This document shows positions 53,161 through 64,000 of a stretch of DNA of 64,000 bases, piece after piece. The translations under genes were made by a program, and so were the position numbers. The stretch comes from Hymenopellis radicata (lineage: Eukaryota; Basidiomycota; Agaricomycetes; Agaricales; Physalacriaceae), in contig JADNRX010000114.1 in the NCBI GenBank assembly GCA_015501595.1, forward strand, positions 82,979 through 146,978, in the 5' to 3' direction. Numbering within the stretch: the first letter of the stretch is position 1; each line of letters begins with the position of its first letter. The notes under the pieces are model-generated. The model was not told the DNA's origin. It saw only the letters and a list, made by a program, of their open reading frames with translations, and ran no database searches.

Positions 53161-56100
53161 ACTTCACTTTTCATGTGCATGTGAGAACAGAATAACTAAC
53201 CGCAAAGGAATCAGTTAAGGTCTGCTTCGACGGATCGGGACGTAGCTGTTCGCTTAGTCGTTTCCGAGAGTTAAGCATCGTCACCATCGATATAGCGTAG
53301 ACTGTCTCTCGAGATGAGCAAGGATAACCCTGTGAGAGTCGACGGACCTCACATTTGGATACAACGTCAGCGAGAGCCAGGTATATGAGATCACGGTTGT
53401 CGAAGATGATCTTTAGATGGCGTCAGATCGTTGAACATGACTGGACACTGGCAATTCGACATACAAAGAACATCACTAAGAGCGCCAACACCGTAGTCAG
53501 GATCCCGTTATTGATCGTGTACAGAATCAATCGATTGATGAGAGTGTCTGTCCTACCCCATGTCCCGAACGCGTAGACCTGGATAAAATGATGGATGAGA
53601 TGCGGATGCCCCGAGGTATCAGCGACAGATACTTGCAAGTTCTTGGGAGTCCTCGGTCGGCTCTTATGCAAGATCACTGTCAATGAGGCGGCGATAACAA
53701 TGTCAAGAAAAGCGGCGACGGCGAGAGCCACTTTCGTCAGAGTCTACTTTCTTATCAGTAACGAAGCCACGAAGCCGGCCGGACTTGCGTACGAGAGGGA
53801 GGTGACCGAGGCGGTTATCTCCCGACAGACTTTGCAGAGGTTAGCTTGGGATGACAGAGGAATGCGTGTGAGCCTGCTCACAGGAATCCTGTCACGACTA
53901 GAGTGTGCGGTATTCGTATTAGCCTTTCAGCCATCTGAGCAATCTGACGGACTCACTCCAAGAAAAAGCTGTTGTCGAGTTTAGTATAACGGCCTATTGA
54001 TAGGAGTACAACGTACCGAGGTTTAAAAGAGCAAGAAAGCACTTCATCAATCATCAACAACGGAACACACGGAGGAGGCCAAACAAACATACGATGGAAA
54101 GAGGTAACACCTTGACCTTTCGATCTGTCACTGTAGAGATGTTACACGACACGGTAGCATTCAGTGAACAGATTAACGCACGAATATAGATCCTTCGAGC
54201 GTAGCTAAGGTGCACAATGAACACTACGCATGCCTACCCGCGATCATAAGTCCTTCATCGGATAACACGGAGAAAACGTCACTGACAAGGAGGCCCAAGT
54301 TAACGGCAGGCGCCCAGATAATGTTCATGAGCGCACTCGGGTTATTGTAGTTCACAACGAGATAATAGTGTACTCCATATATCGTGTTTCCAAAGTGGGC
54401 TGACTCGAAAAGCCAAATGACTGCAACCTGTAGAGTTGATGAGAAATAAACACATTCGGCTAATTTTCCAACATACAGTCCACTTCATGAGGGCCGGATC
54501 TGACCTCGAGTGATGGCGAAAGTACGAGATGATTTGCATGCACGCCACACCGAACAGACTTTCAAGAGAACACATGAGCAAGTGTGTAGTGAGGAATTAC
54601 TATCGACTCACCTGGCTGACGCGATGAGGCCAAAGAAGTATGCACCATACGTCGAGCCGAGGTCTACTGACACAGCCGGATGGCACTCGGTAGTGGAGGG
54701 CATGCTCTATAGAGAGAATGGGGACTGCGGGCTCGTTGACGCTCATCACGAGTAGGCGCGCTTATAAGGAAGGTCTGGAGTTCCGAGCATCATGATTTTG
54801 ACCTCCGTCGTCGTCAGAAGCCTGACAAGCTAGACAAGACCGGTGAGAACTGACTTCGCCATCGTGATATCCCCGTGTCGCATAGTTTAAAGGATGATGA
54901 GAATAGAACAGTCGAACAATTTCATGAATCACTTACATAGCCGCGGGCAGATCCCATCCCATGATGTTGATATGATGAGCGCGGCGGTTCTAGTACACGG
55001 AGAGGTATTGTATGACAAGCGCCGAGAAAAGCTTTTCCAAACACTGGCGACGCAGTTTCGGGAGCATCGACTTGCAGACAAAATGCTACCGGAGTCGGAC
55101 GCTCCTGCATTCGAAGGCCAGACGAGATTCTTTGTTGGATACTTGGAACGAGGGAAAGCCTTGAATTGGAGCTGATGGTAACGGAAGAAGGTGCGAATTG
55201 CCGCCGCGCCATCGGACAACGCTCACTTCCCATCGTTCTTCGCCTCGGAGACACAATTGCAGCAATAACCAACAGGAGTAATTAATCAAAGAGACTAGGT
55301 ACGTCACTTACGAAAGTACGAGCGGGAGACGTAAAGACTTGAAATAGACGCTTGAATAGACGTCGGTCCTAAACCTGATCTGCAAATGATTTAACTTACA
55401 GATTCCATCACTTTCGAAATATATTCTCGGGTAGCTCAATAGACAGGCCAACCCGCGTCGCGTTCAACGAGACCCTCCCTGGTCCTCAATGTACAAGACA
55501 CTGTTTCGTGACTGTCAACGACCTATAGCAAGCGAAGAAGCAAATCGTTCGTACCATGATAGAGGATGTTGACGTAGGCCAAGGATATTTTGAGAACACC
55601 ATAGAGTCTATAACAACTTCGGAGGAATGGGAGAAGTAACGGCAGGAGATCATATAAGACGAGAATAAGCCTAGATCGCAGAAAAAAGTCGCGTACATCA
55701 GGTCACGGAGACGTCAATGGATCGCCTTTCCTGACGGAGAAGATTTACGCATCTTGCAGGACCGACTTCCCGCTGGCGTGTGGCATGATCAGGAAGCCTT
55801 CAAGTCAGTATTGAAAAAGTCGTTGGGGCGCGGTGATGGTCAACACGTGTTGTTCGGATGTACGCAGTTAATTTATTGCGCCATTAGGAAGTTATGGGGG
55901 CGCTCAGTCTCCAAATATCCTTGCTCGTTACTGTGCGAATGTAGAGAGATTTGAATGGTGATAGTTTGGAGTAGAGGACGCGACAGGGGGCATTTATCGG
56001 CCCGGTGACCCGCACCTTGATGTCTAACTAACCACACATACGCGATTCGCAAATTAAAACACACAACAACGCCCGACAGTCCTCAAGCTTCAGGGATTTA

Positions 56101-56440
56101 CAAAGGACGAATTTGCCGAAAATCACGATGTTAACACGTGTCGTATTTCTCTTCCTTACCAACTCCTTTGACTAAGGGTACCATGGCGTCCCCTACCAGT
56201 CTGCCAGGCCTGCCCAAGATCCCGAGTCTCTATGAGAATGAGGGGTCCCTTCTCTGCTGCAAAGATATAGGAACCACCGACTTTACATCCTGCCTCACGC
56301 ATCTCGAGGAGCTATTGTACGAACATCTGTGGAGCGGTTGGAGAGCCCTCCGATTTACCACTCTAGATAAGGAAGGAAACGGGCCTTACGAATTTCATGC
56401 TTCACGAGTTCTACTCGCTCCATCGCGTCGAAGCCTTTCT
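53040..56440 (-). repeat. Right arm of the second inverted duplication
   Basis: The arm mirrors 18,290-20,900. 54,870-55,900 contains about 0.8 kb not present on the left, including frames at 54,922-55,272 and 55,486-55,698 that I could not assign. Confidence 0.72.
53171..54703 (-). CDS. DUF6534-type membrane protein
   Basis: The exon series from 54,703 is MPSTTECHPAVSVDLGSTYG, YFFGLIASA, SLFGVACMQIISYF, VAVIWLFESAHFGN, IYGVHYYLVVNYNNP, IIWAPAVNLGLLVSDVFS, VVFIVHLSYARRIYI, TDRKVKVLPLSI, then ALAVAAFLDIVIAASLTVIL, TWGRTDTLINRLILYTINNG, IIFDNRDLIYLALADV and the end SMVTMLNSRKRLSEQL. This is the seven-helix layout followed by the DUF6534 domain. The middle exon between LPLSI and TKVALAV (about 53,760-54,090) is hard to place and may be damaged. 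Compared with the left copy it keeps the frame at TWGRTDT. Function unknown, probably plasma membrane. Confidence 0.68.
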
Positions 56441-56506
56441 ACACCTTTAGATTTGTTGAATGGAGACTCGTTTGCTCCATTTCGAAGTGTAAACGTTACT
56501 TTCTGA
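56138..56506 (+). CDS. Small unknown ORF conserved in both duplication arms
   Basis: The 122-codon frame contains GSLLCCKDIGTTDFTSCL and THLEELLYEHLWSGWRAL. The inverted arm (18,490-18,320 on the minus strand) keeps the related reading NEASLLHRDDMRTANFTSRL and FEEL in the matching frame, which suggests that the frame was once coding. I do not recognise the family. It may be the surviving end of a longer gene. Confidence 0.33.
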   Translation: MSYFSSLPTPLTKGTMASPTSLPGLPKIPSLYENEGSLLCCKDIGTTDFTSCLTHLEELLYEHLWSGWRALRFTTLDKEGNGPYEFHASRVLLAPSRRSLSTPLDLLNGDSFAPFRSVNVTF

Positions 56507-56592
56507 GCAGAAGCTGGAATGTGAAAGGAAAACACGGAATCATTTGCTTCTTTGCATACAGTTTGTACAGGTTCTTCTTGAGCAGCGACACC

Positions 56593-57380
56593 CTACCAAG
56601 AAATTGCGCCATCAGGTCCCCAGAATACACCTACCAATAACAGCGTCAATACATATGCAATGAGGCGAACAACGCTCACGTACACGTTCTGTCCTTCTCC
56701 TCCGCCCACGGGGCAATGACGTCCGCTCCTTCTTTCCACGTCCTACCTCCCGGTGCAAACCCATTTAACTGGGTTGAGACGAAGCCGGGTGAGACAGCGT
56801 TCACCTTAACCTTGCCCTCCAACGTCTTCGCCAGCGAAACCGTATACGAGTTCGCCGCCGCCTTGCTCGTGTTATACGCAATCCAATCGTTGAACATTTC
56901 CGCCCCCTTACTCGCCCTGAATAGAGTACTCCCCAAAGCAGTGGTCACATTGACGATACACGCCTTTCCCGCGGGAGCACAAAGGAGGAGGGGCACGAAC
57001 GCCTGGCAGACGGTGATGAGACCGAAGAAGTTGACGGCCATGGCGTCGTGGATGTTTGGCAGCCGCTCGGTGAGCGGCCCAGAGCTGTGCTGCATCAGCC
57101 CAACGCCCGCGTTGTTAACCAAGGAGTCTAAACGCCCCTCAGCCTTCTCTACAACGTCCTTCGCAGCGGCGACAGATTCGGGCGACGTCACGTCGAGGAG
57201 AACGAAGCGCACATCCAAACCCTCGGCGACGAGCTTTGCTTGGGCGGCTAGCCCTGCCTCCTGTTTCCGTGCAGCGAGATAGACACGGTGCCCTTTCTCT
57301 GCCAGACTCTTGACGATTTCGAATCCAATGCCGGTATTGGCTCCAGTGACGAGGATTACGCGTTTGTAGGTGTCGGACAT
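56593..57380 (-). CDS. Short-chain dehydrogenase/reductase
   Basis: Two exons (57,380-56,684; 56,630-56,593) give 244 residues. Features of a classical SDR are the nucleotide motif TGANTGIGFEIVKSLAE near residue 12, DVTSPESV, NNAGVGLM near 90, NFFGLITVCQAFVPLL, YNTSK (catalytic Tyr and Lys) near 170 and VNAVSPGFVSTQLNG. The second exon restores the usual end VFWGPDGAISW. The serine position is occupied by TTALGS, slightly unlike the usual SS-x-x-G. NAD(P)H-dependent carbonyl reductases of this type act in the cytosol on diverse ketones and aldehydes. The substrate is unknown. Confidence 0.87.
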
Positions 57381-57479
57381 GGTGTGCTCGATATGGGTGT
57401 AGAATCAACACTCAAGTTGAGCTTTATACGAACAAAAATAGCGTGGAGAAACGCATGCCGAGCGTCCACATACGCCTAA

Positions 57480-58020
57480 TCAGCCGCTGATCCGAGAGAA
57501 GGTCAATCGTGGTGACACTTTGTGCGATTACTCACGTATGCTCACCCAATGTACCAACCGACACTACAAGTCACCTTGTCCTTCGTCCGCTGAAATTAGC
57601 CGCCGGGTCCGTTACAGCAAACAAGTACAAACCGGCGGCTACGCACACTCCGGTCCATCTGCCGCACTCAACGACCCCTTTATTCTTACTTTCTTCGTCT
57701 TTGCGCTGCTTCACTAGCTTCACTTGTGATCACCTTACTTGTCAAGGTCCTTCTAAACAGGAAATTCGGCCGTCGGGTAGTGTTCTGTGCCTACAGACCC
57801 CGGTATTTCCGATCAGCATCTAATCAATAGTTCGCATACTTATATTCCCATCCACACAAAAAGGCCCCCGCTCGTCTACTGTTCCGCCTCCCTTTGGTGT
57901 CTTGTCATGTCGTCCTTTCCTGCACCTGCAACAATCCCATTACCCATCGACAGAGTGCCACCACGAGTCCACGACACTAACTGTGAGAGCCTGACAGCAC
58001 CTCTCTAAAGTCATAATTAC
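57480..58020. other. Promoter-side intergenic region
   Basis: CT-rich tracts precede the secreted-protein gene at 58,025. No other gene is seen. Confidence 0.4.
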
Positions 58021-58024
58021 CGTC

Positions 58025-58496
58025 ATGTTCTCCAAATCCTTCTTCGCCTTCGCCTTCTTCGTCGCCGTCGCCATTGCCATGCCTATGAAGCGCGAGAGCA
58101 CGACGTGCGACTTCATCATGACCCCCACCCCCGACCTCGGCGCTGAGGAGCTCCAGACTTCCATTGACTACGGTACGCGTCTTTCTTTCCTCTCGTGTTC
58201 TCCTGCCAAGACTCACCGTTCCTTCAGCCGTTGGCCACACTGTCGGTGAAGCCTACCCCAACACTCTCCTCACTGTAAGCCCGATGATACCGCTTCTACT
58301 AGACGTGATTTATAACATCTCATAGGACGACAATTCCCTGGTCCGTCACAATGACGGGACATACGACGTCCGTTCGATCATCGAGGTCAATGATGTCCCC
58401 GCCGCTGATGTCGGCGCGACCGTTGAGGCATGGGAGGGAACCGTTCTTGATGGACTGAATGTTCAGTGGGCTGTTGGCGCCGCTAACTGCTTCTAA
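58025..58496 (+). CDS. Small secreted protein, copy 2
   Basis: This is a paralog of 33,066-33,526 with the same three-exon layout (58,025-58,171 first exon, then VGHTVGEAYPNTLLT, then a last exon DDNSLVRHNDGTYDVRSIIE to the end AANCF). The signal peptide is MFSKSFFAFAFFVAVAIA. A short MPMKRE insertion after it gives a possible KR processing site absent from copy 1. Two cysteines are conserved. No known domain. Confidence 0.72.
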
Positions 58497-58559
58497 ACAT
58501 GGATGAATGGGCTCGGTTGTTGGCAAGTTTCTTGTTAGGTTTAACGTGGTCTAAAATTT

Positions 58560-59240
58560 CATTTGGGTTCACGGCTGCATACTATAAGTGCGTGACACTG
58601 AGTATATATTACTCGCCGGGCTGGGACGCAGATGATCTGGGGAAAGAAGCTAACGAGTAACTTGAAGCTACTGTACTTCGAATGGCTGACATCGCAGATT
58701 ATGTTTGTCTGTGGCGCCTCACCTGCGCAGCACGTCACCCAAAGCAACATCAGTCTCAGAAAGGGCCGAAAACATCCACGCTGATGCTAAATCTTGCAAA
58801 TATGGCAGAACGAGAAGACGTGGTCATCCTTTCCCGAAAGAGGTAGCGGTCCAAGCAACAAGGAGTGACGCTCTCTGAACTGGCGTAGAACGATCACGCT
58901 CGTTTGCAGTCTGAACAAACATTGACAGTGTCGTTGGGAGGAGCAGACTAGCATGTCATGCTAGGTCTAGAGGAATAAGCCGAACCGGAAAAAGAGACAA
59001 CATCTTTGTACTTTTATAGTATCAAAGATAGTTAGTTATTCAGAGCACTAACGAGTCGCATCACTTTCACATAACGCGCTAGGCGTTCCGCATTACTCAG
59101 CAGTAAGCGTACAGGAAAACCCTTCTCTCTCGACACTCCTCTTATCTGCAAGACCTCTGGCTGACCAGTTAACACGCTGACCGTAACAGCTAATAATACA
59201 TACCTCGACGTTCAGTGCCCTGCGCGCGCTCCTCTACGCC
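58560..59240. other. Intergenic, no gene seen
   Basis: No splice-supported frame or repeat is recognised. Confidence 0.45.
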
Positions 59241-59245
59241 GAACC

Positions 59246-60642
59246 CTACTTCATCCTCTTCCTTATCTTCTTGTCATATGCCTCCCGACTAATTTCGCCC
59301 GCCTTGTACTTCTTCGTCCACTTCTTCAGAGTCCTGAACCATTTCTCATCTTCGTAGTCCTCATCCTTCTGGTTGTCATCTTTGTCAAACCCTATCAGAG
59401 CATCCGCCGGCCAATTCACCCATGCCCTCCTTTTCAAAATATCTTCTATAGCCCAGGACGTCCTGAGAACGAAAGAGGTGATTACATTCCAGACATCCGG
59501 AAGCGGCGTATTCGCATTGGCAAAGTGGTCAATGAAGGCCCACATGGCGTCCACGTCCGCATCAATGAAAGGAGATCGCACGTTGTTCATGCGGCGAATG
59601 GCATGGTGAAGCGCCGGGTTCCTAAGGACAGAGACGCGCTGACGTTCGGTGTGGAGTCCAATGGTGCCTTTATTGGCTTCTCTTCCGAAGAGAAAACCAG
59701 GAGAGACGTTGGACATGCCACCATCTGGTAAAATGCCGGGTTTCAATCCAGTCGTGTATGGGCTAGAAGGAACCATAATGCAAAAGTCAAAGGTGTAGAG
59801 GGATGGATCGAGGATGATATCCTCTCCGCGTACGGTACGAAAGTAGATCCAGTAGTGGTCATTTGGATCCTGGCCCTTCCAAAATTGATCTCCGTCAAAG
59901 TACGCGAGTTGGTCCTGACATTGGACATCGACGGCTCCTTTCGCAATGCCAAAATCAGAGATAGGAGAGCTCTTGTACTGCAGGCGGACGCGGCGCTGAG
60001 ACTCCTTTGTCGCTCTGCTAGAAGTCGTAGTGTAGATCGCTGGACAGAAGCGCGATGCACACCGCCGCCGCGATAGGAAGCACGTCGCCTTCCCTCACGA
60101 TGCGCATAAAGAGCTTGCGCTGAGCCGTGTCGCCTGGAGCGGTAGGCCACCAATTTGGGCATTTGGAATTTGTGGGAGGAGGAATCTCTTGGCCAAGTGA
60201 GACAACTTTTGCTGCAGTATCGTCAGGAAAACCGAAGACCGCTGGCAGCCCAATGACTTGGCGCAGTAGCGCTGGGTGCATATCCTTAGAAGCATGTACG
60301 TGACATACGTCTGCCAGGATTGCTAGGATAGGGTAGAATGGACGCGATGTCGATGCGGTCTGTTTTACCTGCAAAGAAGATTAATGTCGTTCTCGGGTTG
60401 AGAAGGAATTGACGTACCACAAACTTCCTTATGACCTTTATCCCAACCGGCTTTCTGACATTCTCCAGAGCAGTAAACAACCTGTCATACATGGTTGGAA
60501 AAGACCAGCATTCAAAGGGAAACATTCGCACTTCGCCGCATGCTGAACATAGGCGCAGATTGCCTTTCTTTGAGCAAACAGAGCACGCGTCGAGAGTTTC
60601 GAGAGGAAGATAGACTTTCCGGTGAGGAATGTTGGTGGACAT
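59246..60642 (-). CDS. MYND-type zinc finger protein, with two apparent frameshifts
   Basis: The N-terminal zinc finger reads CSVCSKKGNLRLCSACGE, an intron, then VVYCSGECQKAGWDKGHKEVC, the C-x2-C spacing of MYND. The rest follows the layout of large fungal MYND proteins: GKTDRIDIAS, HPALLRQVIGLPAVFG, then LQYKSSPISDFGIA, QDQLAYFDGDQFW, YWIYFRTVRGEDIILDP, CIMVPSSPY, MWAFIDHFAN and a Lys-rich end KKIRKRMK. A single extra base occurs after RIDIAS (about 60,345) and another before IYTTTSS (about 60,030). Both are otherwise in good sequence context. MYND fingers bind proline-rich partners. Whether this copy is active depends on whether the shifts are real. Confidence 0.72.
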
Positions 60643-60822
60643 AGACGCGAATCACAGAGTATATCGGTATAGAAAGACGCGCGTCAAGTGAGAAGCCGTC
60701 CGGCATTTGCCGATAATTTCTCTTAATCCTCCTATCATCACCTCGGTTCGTCTTATCTGACGCGTAGCGTTCTACACGCAAGCGGGAGCTAGAAACAATC
60801 TAGCAAAGTGTTGAAATACACA

Positions 60823-61847
60823 ATGAGCTCCTTTTCCGACCTTCCCGTCGATGTTGCTCGTTATATCCTAGAAATCGCAGCACGATCAACAGTTAGCATG
60901 CCAGCTTGTATATGTATCGAAGCAGTACGAGAATGGTGGGTATAATCAAGCTCGTTTATTCGCTTCTCACGCTAAAATCCGATAGGATTGACCCCATCCT
61001 GTATCATACAGTCGTTCTAAGGCCACGGCGATGCGGGCCAGCGCCTTCTCTTCGTCGAATCATGCAAGGACCGTATTGCCAGAGATGCGGATTTCTATGC
61101 TCGGAACGTGAAAGTACTTTGCATACAAGGGAGCACAAGTTATCCTGTCATCGAATTCATACTCACGCACTGCACTGGAGTCGAAGTATTGGCGGCGTGG
61201 TTCTACATGGACGATGGAACACCATATCCCGCGAACCTAGTTGGGTCCATGAACGCCAGACGCCTCTCGCTTGCCGGCGAGGACTCCCGTCTAGTAGTCG
61301 CCTGTATCTCTCCCAATGTCACGCATCTAAACCTGCAGCACGACCCTCTGTTGAAGATTGGATTGACTGGGAGGACCTCTTTCGGTGCTGCCCATACCTC
61401 ACTCACATCCTCTTCGATAGAGACGGCGATCACGCCTGGAACTGGAATTCAGAATTGCTTGCCGAAGGGACAGTCTCTAAATTTAGAGACGTCTTGAAGG
61501 CTGCACCGCCATCTTTCAAGGCTCTCATATTCGAGATACTGGAGAGTGGAGACGCTTCCTCTTACGATTCCTGTTACACGACAACGAGTGATGGGGGGAG
61601 CGAGGAGGAATCTCTTAGGAGACTAGGGCAGGCGGATGGATTTGGCGTTGCGGCTGCAAACCTTATAAATGCGATATCCGACAAGCGGTTCGTGTTCGTC
61701 ATTCCCAATAACCGCTTCACCTATGTCAGCGGGCTGGTGTGCTACGATTACACCCACAATCCCCTCCTCGACTGGGGCTATCGGGTCGTTGGGGAATTGG
61801 ACGCTTATGAAATGGCAGATCGTCACCTCAGCACAGTAGGACCATAA
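60823..61847 (+). pseudogene. F-box-like protein gene with frameshifts
   Basis: The start MSSFSDLPVDVARYILEIAA is F-box-like. A short intron (GTGGGT to CGATAG) joins REW to IDPILYHTVVL in frame. The sense then moves to a second frame with RDADFYARNVKVLCIQG, TGVEVLAAWFYMDDG and SPNVTHLNLQHDP, and back to a first frame with VEDWIDWEDLFRCCPYLTH, ILFDRDG and a well-kept end. At least two single-base changes (about 61,065 and 61,350) are needed. The family is common in Agaricomycetes; F-box proteins choose substrates for ubiquitin ligases. Confidence 0.6.
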
Positions 61848-61859
61848 TGTTTTAGAAGG

Positions 61860-62730
61860 TGATGTTCTAGTTGTTTTCGCCAAGTCTTATCGGGTGTACG
61901 TACGCGTGGCAGCCGGTACAAAAACTGCGTTGCTTGTCCGTCATTCCAGTAACGATAAAGGATGCGATGCACTGATAAAGGAGTCGGTTCTGACGAATTT
62001 CAGCAGCGTGCGTCCGAGTCGACAATTGGGTGGGGATCGCGGTCACCAACCGGAATCCGCTGATACCTTTTCTCCCGAGCACCGGCATGCTCGAAATACG
62101 AGGCCATTCTTCCGAAGATATCCTTTATATGAGCTGCCACCTTGTGCCAAGACCTAACGCTCAAAAGATGCCATATTGGGTCAAGTCATTCCGCCAATCA
62201 GTTCCATACCGGATGATTGAACCCGTGCGGTCTTCTCTTCTTACCTGTGACCGTCATCACTACTAGCGATTGAGCCATTTCTACGCCGAAAGCTTAGCAT
62301 CCCAATAATAGTATCTGCCGTCAGGGATGAAAGTGGGGGCGTCCTTGTGGTCTTTCTGGCGTGTTGGTCATAACGCGATCCGAGACGGCCTTTGCATCTA
62401 TCCTTTCGCGTTGCTGAGGCTAAACATCGGTGAGGTATTTATCCATACGACGAGTTAAGATTGGTGCCCTGATGTGTCCCATGCAGAAAGCCATCTCTAC
62501 CTAATAACGAATCCATCAAACAAGTCATGCTCTAATCAACATTGTATACACTTTCGAGCACCTGCACCCGGCTCTTGACTCTTACACGAACACATGTCTC
62601 ACACATGTCATTCTGACATGTAAAGCCTCTGGGCGGACTAATTCGCGTTACAGCACAGAAATGTATCTTTGAGGTGCACACCAAGGTATTTAAACGTTCC
62701 CGACCGCCGATTCTTTGCATCAGCTACTTA
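61860..62730. other. Intergenic, upstream of the AA9 gene
   Basis: A TATTTAAA-like tract at 62,686-62,694, about 45 bases before the AA9 start, may be its core promoter. Nothing else is supported. Confidence 0.45.
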
Positions 62731-62737
62731 CCTCAGG

Positions 62738-63647
62738 ATGAAGCTCTTCACTACTCTCCTAGCTCCTCTGTTTATCCAGGCTGTTTCTGCCCATTGTCAG
62801 GGGAATCACCCAACTCTGCTTGACGATTGACTCATTGTATGTTGTAGACATATGGACAACGCTCGTCACCTCCACGACAAGCACTAGCGCGGCGGTTCGC
62901 ATGCCTGTCAACAATTCGCCAGTGCAGGATGTGACGTCCAAAGATATAACCTGCAACGCCAACCCGGGCGTCGCGACTCAGACGGTGTCGGTCGCCGCAG
63001 GCAGCATGGTCGGCTTCCGTCTCGACAACACTTTGTACCACGAAGGACCAGCGGCCATATACCTCGGAAAGGCTCCTTCGACAGCCGCAGCATGGGATGG
63101 GAGTGGCGCAAATTGGTTTAAGGTACACACAAGTCGCCCGGCCTACACTACAGACTCGGCTGAATCCATATAGATCGCTGAATGGGGCGCAACATTCAAC
63201 CCTTTCGGATTCACCGATTTCAACCTTGCTGCACTGAACACAACTATTCCTGCCAGTGTTCCCGCCGGAGAGGTACGCTAGTCACGTCAGATTCCATCTC
63301 ATGTTCATGTCGTTCTTCAGTACCTGCTCCGCATTGAACAAATCGGGCTGCACGTCGCTGGTGCGCCTCAATGGTACATCTCTTGTGCTCAGATCGCGAT
63401 CACTGGCGGTGGATCTGCGAACCCCACCAAGGTCTCCATTCCCGGATATGTCGCTGCGAATGGTGAGTCGTGTTTCTATCGTCGTACTTCGTGACATCTG
63501 AAGCTGTTCGTAGACCCCAGTCTTACGGTGAACATCTACTATCCGACTCCGACGGCGTATAAGGTCGGGCGCATCGTTCTCCTATTTTGATGTTAGAGCT
63601 AATGTACTTGTTGATAGGTCCCAGGACCGCCCGTGTTCAGAGGATGA
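62738..63647 (+). CDS. AA9 lytic polysaccharide monooxygenase
   Basis: Six exons (62,738-62,795; 62,848-63,122; 63,174-63,272; 63,321-63,462; 63,514-63,563; 63,618-63,647) give 217 residues with every join in frame. The signal peptide [18 protein letters not shown] ends directly before His, the N-terminal copper ligand. [16 protein letters not shown] is the AA9 signature, [11 protein letters not shown] carries the second copper His, and [16 protein letters not shown] carries the conserved Gln and axial Tyr. AA9 enzymes cut crystalline cellulose oxidatively outside the cell. Length is that of a single-domain enzyme with no cellulose-binding module. It is intact and is the clearest sign of a wood-decay lifestyle. 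Confidence 0.92.
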
Positions 63648-63649
63648 GA

Positions 63650-64000
63650 GATACACCATTATCGTGTATATAGCGTCAAGCCTAGTTAAATTCAAGTAAT
63701 CAAGACACCTTCATCTATGAGATGCGCCTGTAAATAGTGTCTACATATGAACTTTCTTCAATTTCACCTGCTTGAATGGAATTATAAGTGATGCGCCACA
63801 GTTCTTCGAAAGACATCATGAGTTACTTCGACTGACCTCGTTGACTGGAAGCAGCGCAGTTCATGAGAAACAGGAGTATGAAAGATTGAAACTCTGCAGA
63901 TTAACAATACATGCATATACGTAGAGTACATAAGATATTATACATAAATCGTAGACTGTTGTACAGTACAGGATACACTACACAGGAAGGCCCCACGAGA
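63650..64000. other. 3' flank of the AA9 gene, no gene seen
   Basis: AT-rich, with an ATACATAAGATATTATACATAA-like run near 63,930. It ends at the window border. Confidence 0.4.

Noticed and set aside
55486..55698. Minus-strand frame as a seven-helix receptor-like fragment
   Set aside because: Hydrophobic but too short, and no second exon could be joined in frame. Left unassigned within the duplication arm.

Overview
The window looks like nuclear DNA of a filamentous basidiomycete, most likely a wood-decaying Agaricomycete. Genes are broken by many 45-60 nt GT-AG introns. The gene content includes an AA9 cellulose oxidase, a xanthine dioxygenase of the fungal XanA type, a DDX60-like helicase, DUF6534- and DUF6593-like proteins, a MYND protein and an F-box-like protein. 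There are no operons, rRNA genes, CRISPR arrays or convincing tRNAs. Exon borders were read by hand from conserved reading frames and splice signals, so they are models.

Layout. 1-2,170: a broken copy of an uncharacterised gene family. 2,177-10,876: an 8.7 kb LTR retroelement with LTRs of equal length that look identical, a 5-bp target duplication and no recognisable gag or pol. Its interior carries 28 copies of a small covarying hairpin and pieces of at least three host genes (a heme-thiolate peroxidase, a dihydroxyacetone-kinase DhaL domain and urease accessory protein UreD). 11,800-18,300: decayed xanA copies, a 720-bp TIR element and a frameshifted DUF6593-like gene. 18,290-20,900: one arm of an inverted duplication with a frameshifted DUF6534 gene. 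22,270-31,954: the best preserved genic block, with an intact member of the uncharacterised family, intact xanA and a long DDX60-like helicase. 33,066-37,373: a small secreted protein, the intact DUF6593-like gene and the right arm of an inverted duplication. 37,690-39,910: a xanA pseudogene split by a 1.56 kb insert that carries a USP5/Ubp14-like fragment. 40,094-47,250: a small TIR element, a broken ADP-ribosylglycohydrolase, a second broken copy of the uncharacterised gene and a USP10/Ubp3-like deubiquitinase. 48,679-52,190: a cytochrome P450 and the intact ADP-ribosylglycohydrolase. 53,040-56,500: the other arm with the better DUF6534 gene. 56,593-63,647: an SDR, a second small secreted protein, a MYND protein, an F-box-like gene and the AA9 oxidase.

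The window is dominated by duplication. Much of the left half (1-18 kb) recurs inverted in 34.9-45.05 kb, and 18.3-20.9 kb recurs inverted in 53.0-56.4 kb. In nearly every pair one copy is open and the other carries one or a few single-base frameshifts. The genes do not form a recognisable pathway. The most unusual object is the LTR element: apparently recent, non-autonomous, built from host gene pieces separated by covarying hairpins.
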